Below, in pieces: positions 40,716 through 53,052 of a stretch of 64,000 bases of DNA. The stretch comes from Anolis sagrei. Taxonomy: Eukaryota > Chordata > Lepidosauria > Squamata > Anolidae. Below the pieces are notes generated by a model. The model made no database searches. It was given only the letters and a program-made list of their open reading frames with translations, and had not been told where the DNA came from. Made by a program: the position numbers and the translations under genes. Positions within the stretch are counted from its first letter, which is position 1. Each line of letters starts with the position of its first letter. The stretch spans positions 98,169,500 to 98,233,499 of the forward strand of contig NC_090034.1 in the NCBI RefSeq assembly GCF_037176765.1, in the 5' to 3' direction.

Positions 40716-41314
40716 AGTTCATTCAGTTTACACCCTAAACCCATGCAGGTTGCACTCATGCCATGAAAACAACCTCTTGCTGATGAATCACTGCATTGTC
40801 CACAAGGAAAATTCAGATTTTGTATGATGTGGCAATCCCTTTATTGGGTTAAAGACAGAGCATATGAATTGCTGTGTGGCATTTTAGAAGCTTCAGAGCT
40901 ATATTTACTAAATTAGCCTGGACTTGTAAAACGGCACACCGTGGTAAATCTCTCCGTTGTTTATACCTTTGGAATGTAACTTCCTCTCCGGTTATCCATG
41001 CTGCTTGAATTCCAGTAATGCTTTGCCTTCCGTTTGAATTCCTGAACTACCAGAGTTGTGTAGATTCTAAATTAGAGGGATCAGTCATTGCATCCCAATA
41101 ACTTAATGGATGGGATGAGGCCCACAACAGAGAGTTTCTGGATTTATCAGGATTGCTCAACCTATGACCTTCCAGGTATTCTTGACTGTAGTTTTGCTAG
41201 ATCAGCAGCATGCAGATGAGGTTGATGAGAGATATAGTCCATTAGCACCTGTCAGATCATAGTTTCCACTTCTCCTCTCAAATTAGAATCCCTACATACA
41301 AATTAGAAGCCCTG
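40716..41314. other. unique intergenic sequence
   Basis: No gene, repeat array or transposon recognised. Confidence 0.45.
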
Positions 41315-41548
41315 CATATTTTGGCCACATAATGAGAAGACAGGAAAGCTTGGAGAAGACAATTATGCTGGGGAAAAAGAAAGGAAAAAGGGAGAGGGGC
41401 TGACCAAGGACAAGATGGATGGATGGCATCCTTGAAGTGAGTGGCTTGACCTTGAAGGAGCTGGGGGTGGTGACAGCCGACAGGGAGCTCTGGCCTGGGC
41501 TGGTTCATGAGGTCACGAAGAGTCGGAAATGACTGAACAACAACACAT
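41315..41548 (+). mobile_element. BovB (RTE) LINE 3' end
   Basis: Encodes decayed LEKTIMLGKKKGK and a KSRK end, with 3' terminus GAAGAGTCGGAAATGACTGA then AACAACA. This tail is the parent of the Sauria SINE 3' end. Confidence 0.8.
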
Positions 41549-41587
41549 GAAAACACCAACATACACAGACTTACGTAGTGTGTACAC

Positions 41588-41815
41588 AGATAGCTTAGGG
41601 TGCATCTACACTGCAGAATTAATGCAGTTTGATACCACTTTGACTGACATGGCTCAATGCTGTGGAATCAATGGAACTTGCATTTGTACAAGGTCTATAG
41701 CTTTCTCTGCCGTATAGTGCTGGTGCCTCCACAAGCTACAAATCCCAGGATCTCATTGCATTGACTCAAGGCAGTTAAAATAGTGTCAAACCGCATTAAA
41801 CTCTAAAGTGTAGAG
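41588..41815. mobile_element. palindromic MITE (~228 bp)
   Basis: GTGCATCTACACTGCAGAAT on the left; an inverted relative (TTAAACTCTAAAGTGTAGAG) on the right; TGACATGGCTCAATGCTGTG / CATTGACTCAAGGCAGTTA inside. Confidence 0.7.
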
Positions 41816-42059
41816 TTACCTCTAATCACCCTTCATCTTGTGGAAAGATGCATTATTGTTCTTACATCTAAAACTGGATCTGTGCATATAAATTGGCATA
41901 TCCGGTTTTTAGGCTCTGCTGTTTCTGAAGAATGCATTTCTTTTTGTGTGATGCATGGCAAGCAGTAACAGAGGAGGACAACCAAGATGGTAAAATGGCT
42001 GAAAATTAAGATCATTGTGGAACAGTTTAGGGAGTTGCATTTATTTACCTAGGAAAGGA

Positions 42060-42175
42060 GAAGATTGAGCTCTGAGATTTGCCCAAGGTCATCCAGTGGG
42101 TTTCATGGCTGAGAGGGGATTTCAACCCTTATATTCCAGATTCCTTATATTCCAGAGACCTTAAAGCCAAAATCA
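42060..42175 (+). mobile_element. MIR-like SINE fragment
   Basis: TTTGCCCAAGGTCATCCAGT and GGATTTCAACCCTTATATTC follow the MIR core/tRNA-proximal order. Old and diverged. Confidence 0.55.
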
Positions 42176-42194
42176 GCTAGCCACTTAAGTAGTG

Positions 42195-42545
42195 TTGTAG
42201 ATTCATCGCCCGGCGCACCGTGCTACCTTCACAGACACATGATGAAATGCGGATTGGGTTGGAAACCAATGAACAGAGGTTTATTAACTTTCAGGCCTGA
42301 AAGGATGTCTGATACAGAGTTTCTGCTCAAAAAGAATAGGACATACTCTTGCAAAACAGTGCAAGACATTTTATCCCCTTCGACAAACATTCAAAAGACC
42401 CGCTCCCTCTCCTGATTGGCTCAGAAATTATTAAGCCAGGATCCGGACTTTCGTTGGCTGGAGATTCCCACTGATATCAGAGATGGATGGAGTTTCTCCC
42501 ACAGTGGGAAGAACGGAGAGCTGTCATTTTTCCATTTGAAGCTGG
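42195..42545 (-). mobile_element. possible LTR fossil
   Basis: On -, it ends TGAATCTACAACA, about 80 bases after an AATAAA. The far edge and a target duplication were not found. Treated as a broken solo LTR candidate. Confidence 0.35.
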
Positions 42546-43091
42546 AGCCGTTCAGAGTGCCTGCCCAGACTTAGGTTTAATAATATGGTTTATGGCAATG
42601 TAAATAGCCTATGATGGTATTATATGAATATGAATATACAAAAAGGAGCCAGCCTCAGAGACAATGGAGAGTCCTATGCAAATATAGACAGTTCAAGGAA
42701 AACATACAGAACAATACAGTTTTTATTGAGGTGCAGTTCGTATCTGATATTTCTGAAACTCCTGGATATCTTCCTAATTTTATCTTAAAGGGGATCTTTT
42801 CCTGTTTACTTTGCCTATCTTTGGGGATTCCCTTTTAGCAGGACACCAAACCAGTTTCCCAAGCACCAGCAATTTTACAAGATCCAATAGTTCCACAAGC
42901 ACTTACATATCCTATGGTTTAAAGTTTTTCTGGGGCTGCTCGATCATATCTGTTCCTGGCCTTGCGAGCACACCTCAGTCCCAGTTAATATAACACACAC
43001 ATATATGTGCGCGCCCCCCCCCCCCCCCCGTTCATATTTCATAAATAAATCATAACGATGAATGTAGTCATAAGAGAAATCTCTCTGGGGC

Positions 43092-43215
43092 CCCTTCCAC
43101 ACAGCTATATAAAATCCACATTGAACTGGATTATATGGTAATGTGGACTCAGATAATCCAGTTCTGAGCAGATATTGTGCATTATCTGCCTTGATATTCT
43201 GGATTATTGTCTGAC
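43092..43215. mobile_element. AT-rich hAT-like MITE
   Basis: GGCCCCTTCCACACAGCTAT and AACTGGATTATATGGTAATG; its core word is the monomer of the minisatellite at 50090. Confidence 0.6.
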
Positions 43216-43267
43216 TCTGGGCATTAGTGCTCATCTCCATTTCTAAGCCATTTCTGAACACATTTCT

Positions 43268-43842
43268 GTGTATGAACCCACACGATCATCTGAAGAGGCC
43301 CTGCTCTCGCTCCCGCCCCCTTTGCAGGCAGGAGCGAGAGCAGGCCCCTTTGCACGATTGGTGGGGACAAGGGAGAGGGCCTTCTCTGTGGTGGCCCCCC
43401 GACTCTGGAACTCACTTCCTAAGAATATCAGGCAAGCCCCCCACATTGGCAGTCTTTAGGAGGAGCCTGAAAACGTGGCTGTTCCAGTGTGCCTCCCTGA
43501 ACAAAGAAATAATTCCCAGCAAAATGTCCTCAAAAGCACTTTAACTACTCGTTGGGTTGCTCTCCCTTTATTTCTTTTAAAACCCTCTTACCAGATACAT
43601 CCTACCTCTGTTCATGCCCAGTGTTCATTTTTTAAATTTTAAACTATTACATTTGGCCCGGCCATGGGTTTTTAAATTCTTGCGTGTTACTGTTTATATG
43701 TGATTTATATTAATTGTTTTATTTGCTTATTGCCTTTTGTTTTATTGATGTGTTGTCAGGCTTGGCCTCATGTAAGCCACTCCGAGTCCCCTTGGGGAGA
43801 TGGTGGTGGGGTATAAATAAAGTTTTATTATTATTATTATTT
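43268..43842 (+). mobile_element. L2 LINE 3' end
   Basis: ATCTGAAGAGGCCCTGCTCTC through GGGCCTTCTCTGTGGTGGCC to CATGTAAGCCACTCCGAGTC and (ATT)n. Close to 7070-7658. Preceded by a C-rich run at 43012-43030. Confidence 0.85.
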
Positions 43843-44051
43843 CACAAGCTATATAGGGTTAGCTTATTGTTTTAGAAACATTCCCAACCCACCTCCCCAG
43901 GGCTTTGGGTTTAGTAGATGATTGATTTATTCCTTTCAGGAATTTCCAGGCTCTGGGTGGTTACAGAGATGGACCTTTGAGAAAGACTGAACCATAGGAC
44001 TTTCGCATCTGCAGACGTTGTATTAATTTAATAAAATATAATTATTAGAAA

Positions 44052-44372
44052 AGGTAAAGGTTTCCCATTGACATTAAGTCTAGTCGTGTCCGATGCTGGG
44101 GGATGGTGCTCATCTCCCTTTCTAAGCTCAAGAGCCAGCATTGTCCATAGACACCTCCAAGGTCATGTGGCCAGCATGACTGCATGGAGCACCGTTACCT
44201 TCCCGCCAGAGCAGTACCTATTGATCTACTCACATTTGCATGTTTTTAAAACTACTGGGTTGGCAGGAGCTGAGCTAACAATGGGAGCCCACCCCGCTCC
44301 CCGGATTCGAACCGCCGACCTTTTGCTCAGCAAGTTCAACAGCTTAATCTGCTGCACCACCAGAATAACCTA
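44052..44372 (-). mobile_element. Sauria-type SINE
   Basis: Reversed 3' end GACATTAAGTCTAGTCGTGT; reversed tRNA head GGATTCGAACCGCCGACC and TAATCTGCTGCACCACC. Nearly full length. Confidence 0.88.
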
Positions 44373-44499
44373 TTAAATAGAAATAATGTGTTTAATTCAT
44401 TCTTTTATGGAGAGGGGTCAATTTTTCGATAACAAGATCAAACCACTACATTGCGCCGGCATCTAAAACTTTCTATTCCTTTGTACAGTGCTAGCATGA

Positions 44500-45297
44500 T
44501 GCAGTGTGTTGACCATTGGACCGAACTACAACACCGAAATACAACACTGCCTGAGCTCTGCGAGTACAGCATTTTCCCAAATGAAGCAGAGAGTGTTCAA
44601 GGACTGGGACATCCGTAGGGAAACCAAGGTGCTTGTCTATAAAGCTATTGTCCTCCCAACCCTGCTATATGCCTGCGAAACGTGGACTGTCTACAGACAT
44701 CACATGCAACTCCTGGAACGATTCCATCAGCACTGCCTCCGGAAAATCCTGCAAATCTCTTGGGAAGACAAGCGGACAAACATCAGCATGCTGGAAGAAG
44801 CAAAGACTACCAGCATTGAAGTGATGGCCCTCCGCCACCAACTCCGCTGGGTCGGCCATGTTGTCCGGATGCCTGACCACCGTCTCCCAAAGCAGTTGCT
44901 CTACTCTGAACTTAAGAATGGAAAACGGAACATTGGTGGACAGGAAAAGAGATTTAAAGATGGCTTCAAAGCCAACCTTAAAATCTCTGGCATAGACACT
45001 GAGAACTGGGAAGCCCTGGCCCTTATAGCGCTCCAGCTGGAGGTCAGCTATGACCAGCAGTGCTGCAGAATTTGAGGAGGCACAAGTGGAAGGTGAAAGA
45101 GAGCAACGTGCCAGGAGGAAGGCGCGTCAAGCCAACCCCGACCGGGACCACCTTCCACCTGGAAACCAATGCCCTCACTGTGGGAGAAGATGTGGGTCAA
45201 GAATAGGGCTCCACAGTCATCTACGAATCCACAAGGAAACCCATCATGGAAGACCATCTTACTCATCCAATGAGGGATCGCCTAAGTAAGTAAGTAA
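44500..45297 (+). mobile_element. LINE ORF2 C-terminus with C2H2-like tail (Vingi/Ingi-like?)
   Basis: Open frame 44506-45075 reads YACETWTVYRHHMQLLERF, LRHQLRWVGHVVRMPDHRLP, EKRFKDGFKANLK. A later frame holds CPHCGRRCGSRIGLHSHLRIH-like residues, then a (TAAG)n tail. The RT catalytic core is missing. Clade name is a guess from the C-terminal finger. Confidence 0.75.
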
Positions 45298-45500
45298 GTA
45301 AGACCATTGGACCAGGACTCCAGGAGACCGGGATTCAAATCCTCGCCCAGCCATGGTAGTCCATGGGGTGAAATTGGATAAATCATTCTCTCTGCTTTGG
45401 AGGAAGACAATGGCAAACCTCCTCTGAACAAATCTTGCCAAGAAAACCACATGCCAAGGTCACCAAATGCCAGAGTGGACCTGAAGGTACACAACTAGCA
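45298..45500 (+). mobile_element. tRNA-SINE
   Basis: GAGACCGGGATTCAAATCCT B-box region, then GACAATGGCAAACCTCCTCT and ACCTGAAGGTACACAAC. Confidence 0.75.
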
Positions 45501-45861
45501 AGCATCACAGGACAGCTTTTAATATGTATTTGACCCTTGTGTCAACTAGGATCCTCAAACCCTTCTGCTTGGCGTCAGATGCCCAATTCACTATACCATC
45601 TTAGGTGAAATCCCTTGGCAGAGCAATTGTCAATGGAGCCCATATTATTCTGAATACAACTTTTTAGCTCCTATGCCTACGCATGCAAGCTGCACAGTTT
45701 TGATCCTATCATCATCGTATGCATGGTGCGGATTGCAATGCAGCTGTACTAGATGCCTGACAGAGAGGAAAGGAAAAGCATTGCCAAACCTTCAAATGAG
45801 CAGCATCTCTGAAATATTTATCACACTCCTATTAACAGTTCAGAGCTGACAAACATCTCTC

Positions 45862-48200
45862 TGACTCACAAAGATGCACAGCCCTCCCAGGACTTGATCT
45901 CATCCTAACAAATGCGGAGGACCTGATCGATGCGGTTGAAGTGGTAGGATCCTTAGGGGCAAGTGACCATGTGCTCCTGCAATTTGAGGTACAAAGGAAG
46001 GCCGAAACTAAGACAAGTCAAACCCGCATTTTGGACTTTAGGAGAGCTGATTTCCAAAAAATGAAGGAAACACTGAGCAGCATTCCGTGGACACAGATAC
46101 TAAAAGACAAGGGAGTTACGGATGGATGGGAATTTCTCAAGAGTGAAATACTCAAGGCGCAATTGCAAACCGTGCCAACAAAGAGAAAAAATAGGACAAG
46201 TGCAAAGAAGCCAGAATGGATGTCCAAAGAACTTCTAACTGTGCTAAGACACAAAAGAGGCATGCACAAGAAGTGGAAAAAGGGAGAAATCACCAAAGAA
46301 GAATTCAAACAAATGGCCAACACCTGTAGGGAAAAGGTCCGCAAGGCTAAAGCACAAAACGAGCTCAGGCTTGCCAGGGACATTAAAAACAATAAAAAGG
46401 GCTTCTATTCTTATGTCAGTAGAAAAAGGAAAAACAAGGAGGCGATAGGACCTCTTCGAGGAGAAGATGGGGCAATGCTGACAGGGGATAGGGAAAAGGC
46501 AGAACTACTTAATGCCTTCTTTGCCTCGGTCTTCTCACAAAAAGAGAGTCTTCAACCTCAGCAAGATGGAGTGGATGAGGGATTGGAGGACATCCAACCC
46601 CAAATTGGGAAACAAGTTGTCCAGGAATACCTGGCCGCTCTTAATGAGTTCAAGTCCCCAGGGCCAGATCAACTACACCCCAGAGTATTGAAGGAACTAA
46701 CGGAAGTCATTTCGGAACCATTGGCAACCATCTTTGAGAGTTCTTGGAGAACGGGAGAAGTTCCAGCAGATTGGAGGAGGGCCAATGTGGTCCCAATCTT
46801 CAAGAAGGGAAAAAAGGATGACCCAAACAACTACCGTCCGGTCAGCCTCACGTCGATACCGGGCAAGATTCTGGAAAAGATTGTTAAGGAAGCGGTCTGC
46901 AAACACTTAGAAACAAATGCAGTCATCGCTAATAGTCAACATGGATTTATCAAAAACAAGTCATGCCAGACTAATCTGATCTCTTTCTTCGATAGAGCTA
47001 CAAGCTGGGTAGATGCGGGGAATGCCGTGGATGTAGCGTACCTGGATTTCAGTAAGGCCTTCGACAAGGTCCCCCATGACCTTCTGGCAAGGAAAGTAGT
47101 CCAATGTGGGCTAGGCAAAACTACGGTGAGGTGGATCTGTAATTGGTTAAGTGGACGAACACAGAGAGTGCTCACTAATGCTTCCTCTTCATCTTGGAAA
47201 GAAGTGACAAGTGGAGTGCCGCAGGGTTCCGTCCTGGGCCCGGTCCTGTTCAACATCTTTATTAATGACTTAGATGAAGGGCTAGAAGGCATGATCATCA
47301 AGTTTGCAGACGACACCAAATTGGGAGGGATAGCCAATAGTCCAGAGGACAGGAGCAGAATTCAAAACGATCTTGACAGATTAGAGAGATGGGCCAAAAC
47401 TAACAAAATGAAGTTCAACAGTGACAAATGCAAGATACTCCACTTTGGCAGAAAAAATGAAATGCAAAGATACAGAATGGGGGACGCCTGGCTCGAGAGC
47501 AGTACGTGTGAAAAAGATCTTGGAGTCCTCGTGGACAACAAGTTAAACATGAGCCAACAATGTGATGTAGCGGCAAAAAAAAGCCAATGGGATTTTAGCC
47601 TGCATCAATAGGAGCATAGTGTCTAGATCTAAGGAAGTAATGCTACCCCTCTATTCTGCTTTGGTTAGACCACATCTGGAATATTGTGTTCAATTCTGGG
47701 CACCACAATTCAAGAGAGATATTGACAAGCTGGGATGTGTCCAGAGGATGGCGACTAAAATGATCAAGGGTCTGGAGAACAAGCCCTATGAGGAGCGGCT
47801 TAGGGAACTGGGCATGTTTAGCCTGAAGAAGAGAAGGCTGAGAGGAGATAAGATAGCCATGTATAAATATGTGAGAGGAAGCCACAGGGAGGAGGGAGCA
47901 AGCTTGTTTTCTGCTTCCTTGGAGACTAGGACGCGGAACAATGGCTTCAAACTACAAGAGAGGAGATTCCATCTGAACATTAGGAAGAACTTCCTGACTG
48001 TGAGAGCCGTTCAGCAGTGGAACTCTCTGCCCCGGAGTGTGGTGGAGGCTCCTTCTTTGGAAGCTTTTAAGCAGAGGCTGGATGGCCATTTGTCAGGGGT
48101 GGTTTGAATGCAATATTCCTGCTTCTTGGCAGAGGGTTGGACTGGATGGCCCATGAGGTCTCTTCCAACTCTTTGATTCTATGATTCTATGATTCTATGA
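45862..48200 (+). mobile_element. CR1 LINE, 5'-truncated, ~2.34 kb, nearly intact RT
   Basis: Starts inside the endonuclease C-terminus (LDLILTNAED, GASDHVLLQFEV with the SDH motif). The 556-residue frame to 47611 then carries NYRPVSLTSIPGKILEKI, YLDFSKAFDKVPHDLL, GVPQGSVLGPVLFN and KFADDTKLGG (the FADD active site). An eight-A run at 47575-47582, against seven in the copies at 51757 and 54388, shifts frame; the rest reads on at 47619-48107. The 3' end is TGGACTGGATGGCCCATGAG and ATTCTATG repeats. The youngest-looking LINE here, but without most of its endonuclease. Confidence 0.95.
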
Positions 48201-48401
48201 CTTACGGAGTGAGACTTCCCCCTTTCTCTTCTCCAGAGTCATCCATTCTTTTGGTCCTGATTGACAGGACAGGAACATCATAGTACTCGTTCCATTTTGA
48301 GCATTTTTATATAGTGTAAATGCCAAAATGGATTATCCTTAGCCTACATATTGTGGTGGCTGGCTTCTGGCATGTTTAAGAGCTCTAGAGTCAGCCCTCT
48401 A

Positions 48402-48505
48402 CAAGAGTTGAATGAAAAGTAATGCCTCCACTTTCATAACTCCTCAACAGATAAGGTATGTGGCAGGTACTGGCTTGTTCAGTAGACTTTCCTCTACAGT
48501 TCCAA
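48402..48505 (+). mobile_element. mariner 5' end
   Basis: TA then CAAGAGTTGAATGAAAAG and CATAACTCCTCAACAGAT, same terminus as 21274. It shows the uninterrupted order of the region that is split there. Confidence 0.75.
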
Positions 48506-48524
48506 AGGACCAAGGTCAGACCGA

Positions 48525-49310
48525 ATGTGCTTCTGTGCCTTCAAGTCACCTGTGGACGCATGGATTTCATAAGGTTTTCTTAGGCAAGGAATATTCAAAG
48601 GTGGCTTTGTCAGGGTGGTGCAATGAGTTAAACCCTTGTGCCAACTGAACTGCCAACCTGAAGGCCAGCAGTCAAAATCTGCGAAATGGGGTGAGCTCCC
48701 ATCTGTCAGCTCCAGCTTCCCATCAGGGGACATGAAAAAGCATCCTACAGGATGATAACACATCCAGGCATCCCCTGGGCAATGGCCCTTCAGATAGTCA
48801 ATTCTCTCACACCAGAAGCAACTTGCAGTTTCTCAAGTCGTTTCTGACATGTAAAAAAAATGGGGGGGAAAGGGACCAAAGTTAGATTTCTGTGCCTTCA
48901 AGTCACCTGTGGACTTATGGCGACCTCATGGATTTCCTAGGGTTTTCTAAGGCAAGGAATACTCAGAGGTGGCTTTGTCAGGATGGTACAATAGGTTAAA
49001 CCCTTGTTCCAGCTGAACTGCTAACCTGTAGGTTGGCAGTCAAAATCTGCAAGATGGGGTGAGCTCCCATCTGTCAGCTCCAGCTTTCCATCAGGGGACA
49101 TGAGAGAAGCCTTCCACAAGATGGTAACATATCCCCTGAGCAATGTCCCTGTGGACGGTCAAGTCTCTCACATCAGAAGTGACTTACAGTTTCTCAAGTC
49201 ACTTCTGACACGAAAAAAAAATGGTGGGAAAGGGACCAAGGTCGGATTCTATATGTTTCTATGCCTTCAAGTCACCTGTGGACTTATGGTGACCTCATCG
49301 ATTTCATAGG
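48525..49310. mobile_element. SINE cluster: two alternating SINE types, duplicated
   Basis: GTGCCTTCAAGTCACCTGTG (reversed SINE end) is followed by a second-family tRNA-SINE body, and the same pair repeats: 48531, 48890 and 49262 for the first type, 48625-48866 and 48982-49220 for the second. The period is about 360 bp, so a tandem duplication is likely. Confidence 0.7.
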
Positions 49311-49815
49311 GTTTTGCCAGCCCTTCCTCTGAAATACAGCTTGGTGCCATCATTTCTAAAGAAACATGTCTCCCCTTGTCATGTTCAGACTGGCAAATGG
49401 CTGCAAATGGACTCAGATGCGAGGTGCTTGGCACTGTATGCCCTCATTAACCTCACAACGGCATCATTAGCTTTTGGAAGCATGAATGGCCAAGCATGCC
49501 AGAGCAAGGCGGTGGCTCTTCATTGTTTCCCTTTGGATGCACACGCTTCGTGCTCAAATGTCATGTAGGAGCACGAGCTTCTTTTGCAACTATGCCACAG
49601 TACCTTTGCCAGCTCCTGTTGTCTATGAAATGGGTGGGGAGAGTATGGAAGTGGGAGGGAGAAGGTGACAAAGAGAAATTATGGGCACAATAATGACACA
49701 TAATGGCATTCTTCCTAATGGCATTAGGAAAATAAAACAGATTTGGGAAGAGATTAATTTCATAATGGCTCTCCAGTAATATTGAGAAACACCTCGCCAT
49801 CCTTGCTGCCAGCAT
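49311..49815. other. unique intergenic sequence
   Basis: Overlapping short frames only; nothing recognised. Confidence 0.4.
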
Positions 49816-49819
49816 GGGG

Positions 49820-50035
49820 TAGTTTCTATATTATTCTGACCCCACTTTAACTGCCATGGCTTAATGTTATGGGATGCTGAGAGCTGTAGTTTTGCAAGGT
49901 CTTTAGGCTTTTGTTCCAAAGCATGCTGGCGCCTCACTAAACGGAACTCCTAGGATTCCACAGCATTGAACCATAGCATCTAAAGTGGAATCAAACTGCA
50001 TTAGTCCTGTGGTGTAAATACACTGAGATCCTACA
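49820..50035. mobile_element. palindromic MITE
   Basis: ACTTTAACTGCCATGGCTTA on the left and CACAGCATTGAACCATAGCA on the right. Same family as 41588-41815. Confidence 0.6.
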
Positions 50036-50089
50036 CAGGAAAGCAAGATGACTGCTGTTCCTCTTCTCTCACGGTTAGCCAACACTAGA

Positions 50090-51000
50090 TCTACACTACC
50101 ATATAATCCAGATTGTTAAAGATGGTAATCTATATTATCTTCTTTGAACTGGATTATATGAGTCCACACTGCCATATAATCCCAATTATTAAAGCTGATA
50201 ATCTATATTATATGCTTTGAACTGGGTTATATGAGTCCACACTGCCATATAATCCAGATTATTAAAACTAATCTATATTATATGCTTTGAACTGGATTAT
50301 ATGAGTCCACACTGCCATATAATCCCGATTATTAAAGCTGATAATCTATATTATATGCTTTGAACTGAATTATATGAGTCCACACTGCCATATAATCCAG
50401 ATGATTAAAACTGATAATCTATATTATATGCTTTGAAGTGGATTATATGAGTCCACACTGCCATATAATCCAGATTATTAAAACTGATAATCTATATTAT
50501 ATGCTCTGAACTGGATTCTATAAGTCTACACTGCCATAGGTAAGGTACAGGTTTTCCAATGACATTAAGTCTAGTCGTGTCCAACTCTGGGGGTTGGCGC
50601 TCATCTCCATTTCTAAACCGAAGAGCCGGCATTGTCTGTAGACACTTCCAAATTCATGTAGCCAGCATGACTGCATGGAACGCTGTTACTACCTATTGAT
50701 CTACTAACATTTGCATGTTTTCAAACTGCTATGTTGGCAGAAGCTGGGGCTAACAGCGGGAGCTCACACCAATCCCGTATTTGAAAATACAACCTTTCAG
50801 TTAGCAACTTCAGCAGCTCAGCGCTTTTGCCCAATGTGCCACCAGGGGCTCCCTACACTGCCATATAATCCAGGTTATTAAAGATGATAATCTATGTTAT
50901 CAGATTTGAACTGGATTATATGAGTCTACACTGCCATATAATCCAGTTCAAAGTGGATTATCTGGATGTTATATGGCAATGCAGTTGCAGTCTGAGTGCA
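50090..51000. repeat. ~73-bp minisatellite derived from an AT-rich MITE
   Basis: About six units of ACTGCCATATAATCCAGATT ... GAACTGGATTATATGAGTCC up to 50537, then one to two more from 50855. Each unit contains its own inverted ends (CCATATAATCCAG / CTGGATTATATG). A SINE splits the array. Confidence 0.9.
50537..50853 (-). mobile_element. Sauria-type SINE inside minisatellite
   Basis: Reversed end GACATTAAGTCTAGTCGTGT; reversed head GCCACCAGGGGCTCC. ACACTGCCATA occurs at both borders. Confidence 0.85.
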
Positions 51001-51597
51001 AACTATTTTGCACTTTGACTTCACTTTGCAGCAATTGAAGTCAGCAGAGTTCAAAACAGGGAAAGTGGGAGGAAGAGAAAGAAGCTGGGACACACTGAGA
51101 GGAACTGAAAAGTTGGATGGGAGAGTATTACCAAATTACGTGCCAAATCACAACAGTTGGAGGGTATGCTGTTGAATATGACGTGTACAAAACTTACATG
51201 AAAGCAGATGTTATAATGTATGTTTTCTATAACTTAGAACGCAAAAAGAAATACTGAAAAACGCACAAACCCAGTTTTCCACCTGTCCTTTCCTAGATCT
51301 TTACCATAAATTGCAAGATGCTGAGTAAGCCTTCCAAATTGGCTCATCATCTAAAGCAGAATTTGTGGCGTAATGTAAAATAAACCACGTGTCATTCACA
51401 TTTGATCAGCCCACACACTGCCTTGCCAGAGGAAGAAAATATGCCATGTAGGTGAACAGTAAAGAACAAGTAGTTTACTCTTCTCAATTCAAAACAACAT
51501 ATGTACAATGCGATCAGTTGCATCAACTCACATAATGTCCTTTTATGAGAGATTTTAAATCGTCTTTCTTTGTCCATGTGGATAAACACCTTCAGCA
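51001..51597. other. unique intergenic sequence
   Basis: No feature recognised. Confidence 0.45.
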
Positions 51598-52372
51598 GCT
51601 CATGAATGCAAGATACTCCACTTAGGCAGAAAAAACGAAATGCGAAGATACAGAATGGGGGACAATGCCTGGCTCGAGAGCAGTACGTGTGAAAAAGATC
51701 TTGGAGTCCTCATGGGCAACAAGTTAAACATGAGCCAACAACATGATGTAGCGGCAAAAAAAGCCAATGGGATTTTGGCTTGCATCAATCGGAGCATAGT
51801 GTTTAGATCTAGGGAAGTCATGCTACCCTTCTATACCGCCTTGGTTAGACCACACCTGGAATATTGTGTCCAATTCTGGGCACCACAATTCAAGAGAGAT
51901 ATTGACAAGCTGGAATGTGTCCAGAGGAGGGTGACCAAAATGATCAAGGGTCTGGAGAACAAGCCCTATGAGGAGCGGCTTAAGGAGCTGGGCATGTTTA
52001 CCCTGCAGAAGAGAAGGCTGAGAGGAGATATGATAGCCATGTATAAATATGTGAAAGGAAGCCACAAGGAAGAGGGAGCAAGCTTGTTTTCTGCTTCCCT
52101 GGAGACTAGGACGCGGAACAATGGCTTCAAACTACAAGAGAGGAGATTCCATCTGAACATGAGGAAGAACTTCCTGATTGTGAAAGCCATTCAGCAGTGG
52201 AACTCTCTGCCCCAGAGTGTGGTGGAGGCTCCTTCTTTGGAAGCTTTTAAACAGAGGCTGGATGGCCATCTGTCAGGGGTGCTTTGAATGCAATATTCCT
52301 GCTTCTTGGCAGGGGGTTGGACTGGATGGCCCATGAGGTCTCTTCCAACTCTTTGATTCTATGATTCTATGA
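51598..52372 (+). mobile_element. CR1 LINE 3' fragment
   Basis: A single frame 51640-52287 of 215 codons covers the ORF2 C-terminus without a break (SSTCEKDLGVLMGNKLNMSQ ... [10 protein letters not shown]), then the octamer tail. Confidence 0.93.
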
Positions 52373-52603
52373 AGTGAGAGCACACTCCAAACTCTGTCTC
52401 TCTCTGCGTCTCTCTTCTTCCATTTCTGCATAGCTCAAACCTGAACAAAAATGTAACAGTATCCAAAAGTCCCAGGCGCAGCCATCTCCCCAGCGATTGC
52501 CCAACCAATCAGCTACAAGCAGTTGACACACACTCACTGATTCCAACAAAATTTACATTAACTTGGTTGGGTTAATGGTGTGAGAGTGAAGAGAATGAAG
52601 AGG

Positions 52604-52690
52604 TGTATCAACACTGTAGAATTAATGCAGTTTGACACCACTTTAAATGTCATGGGTCAATGCTGTGGAATTCTGGGAGTTTAGTTTGGT
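52604..52690. mobile_element. MITE half
   Basis: TAGAATTAATGCAGTTTGACAC and CAATGCTGTGGAATTCTGGG: left arm of the 41588 family only. Confidence 0.6.
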
Positions 52691-53052
52691 CATTACGCTC
52701 AGTTAGACAGAGCCAGAAGTAGGTTTCTACATTCCAAACATACATCTGCTTGCTTTCTTCCATTGATCTTTTCAAGGACTGGCCTTTCATCATCCACAAA
52801 AAGAGACTATCACTTTATTGCTGCCTAGTAACTATAATTACGTGTGATACTTCTGTATTTACAGGGCTTTTTCTACCACTCTGCCTCATTACAATGCTTT
52901 ACAATCCATTTTCTAGTTGCACGCACTCTGTTTTATTGCTGGCTTTCATTATCCCTTGTCTTTTATGTATTGCCCTTTTTTTATTGCGTTGACTTTTAGA
53001 CTTTCAGTCCGCTGCATTGAACCATGGGGGAGAGGCAGAATATAATTATTTA
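52691..53052. other. unclassified, SINE/L2-like end
   Basis: Mostly unique; its last 30 bases (GGGGGAGAGGCAGAATATAA) look like a decayed L2-type tail. Confidence 0.35.

Noticed and set aside
40494-40766. Zinc-finger gene
   Set aside because: The single CxxC...H...H is the tail of a LINE, seen in several copies.
44506-45075. 189-codon frame as a host protein
   Set aside because: It is the C-terminal part of a LINE ORF2, repeated at 40066, 10981 and 61021.
50090-50537. CRISPR-like ~73-bp repeats
   Set aside because: Units are adjacent and self-palindromic, derived from a MITE.
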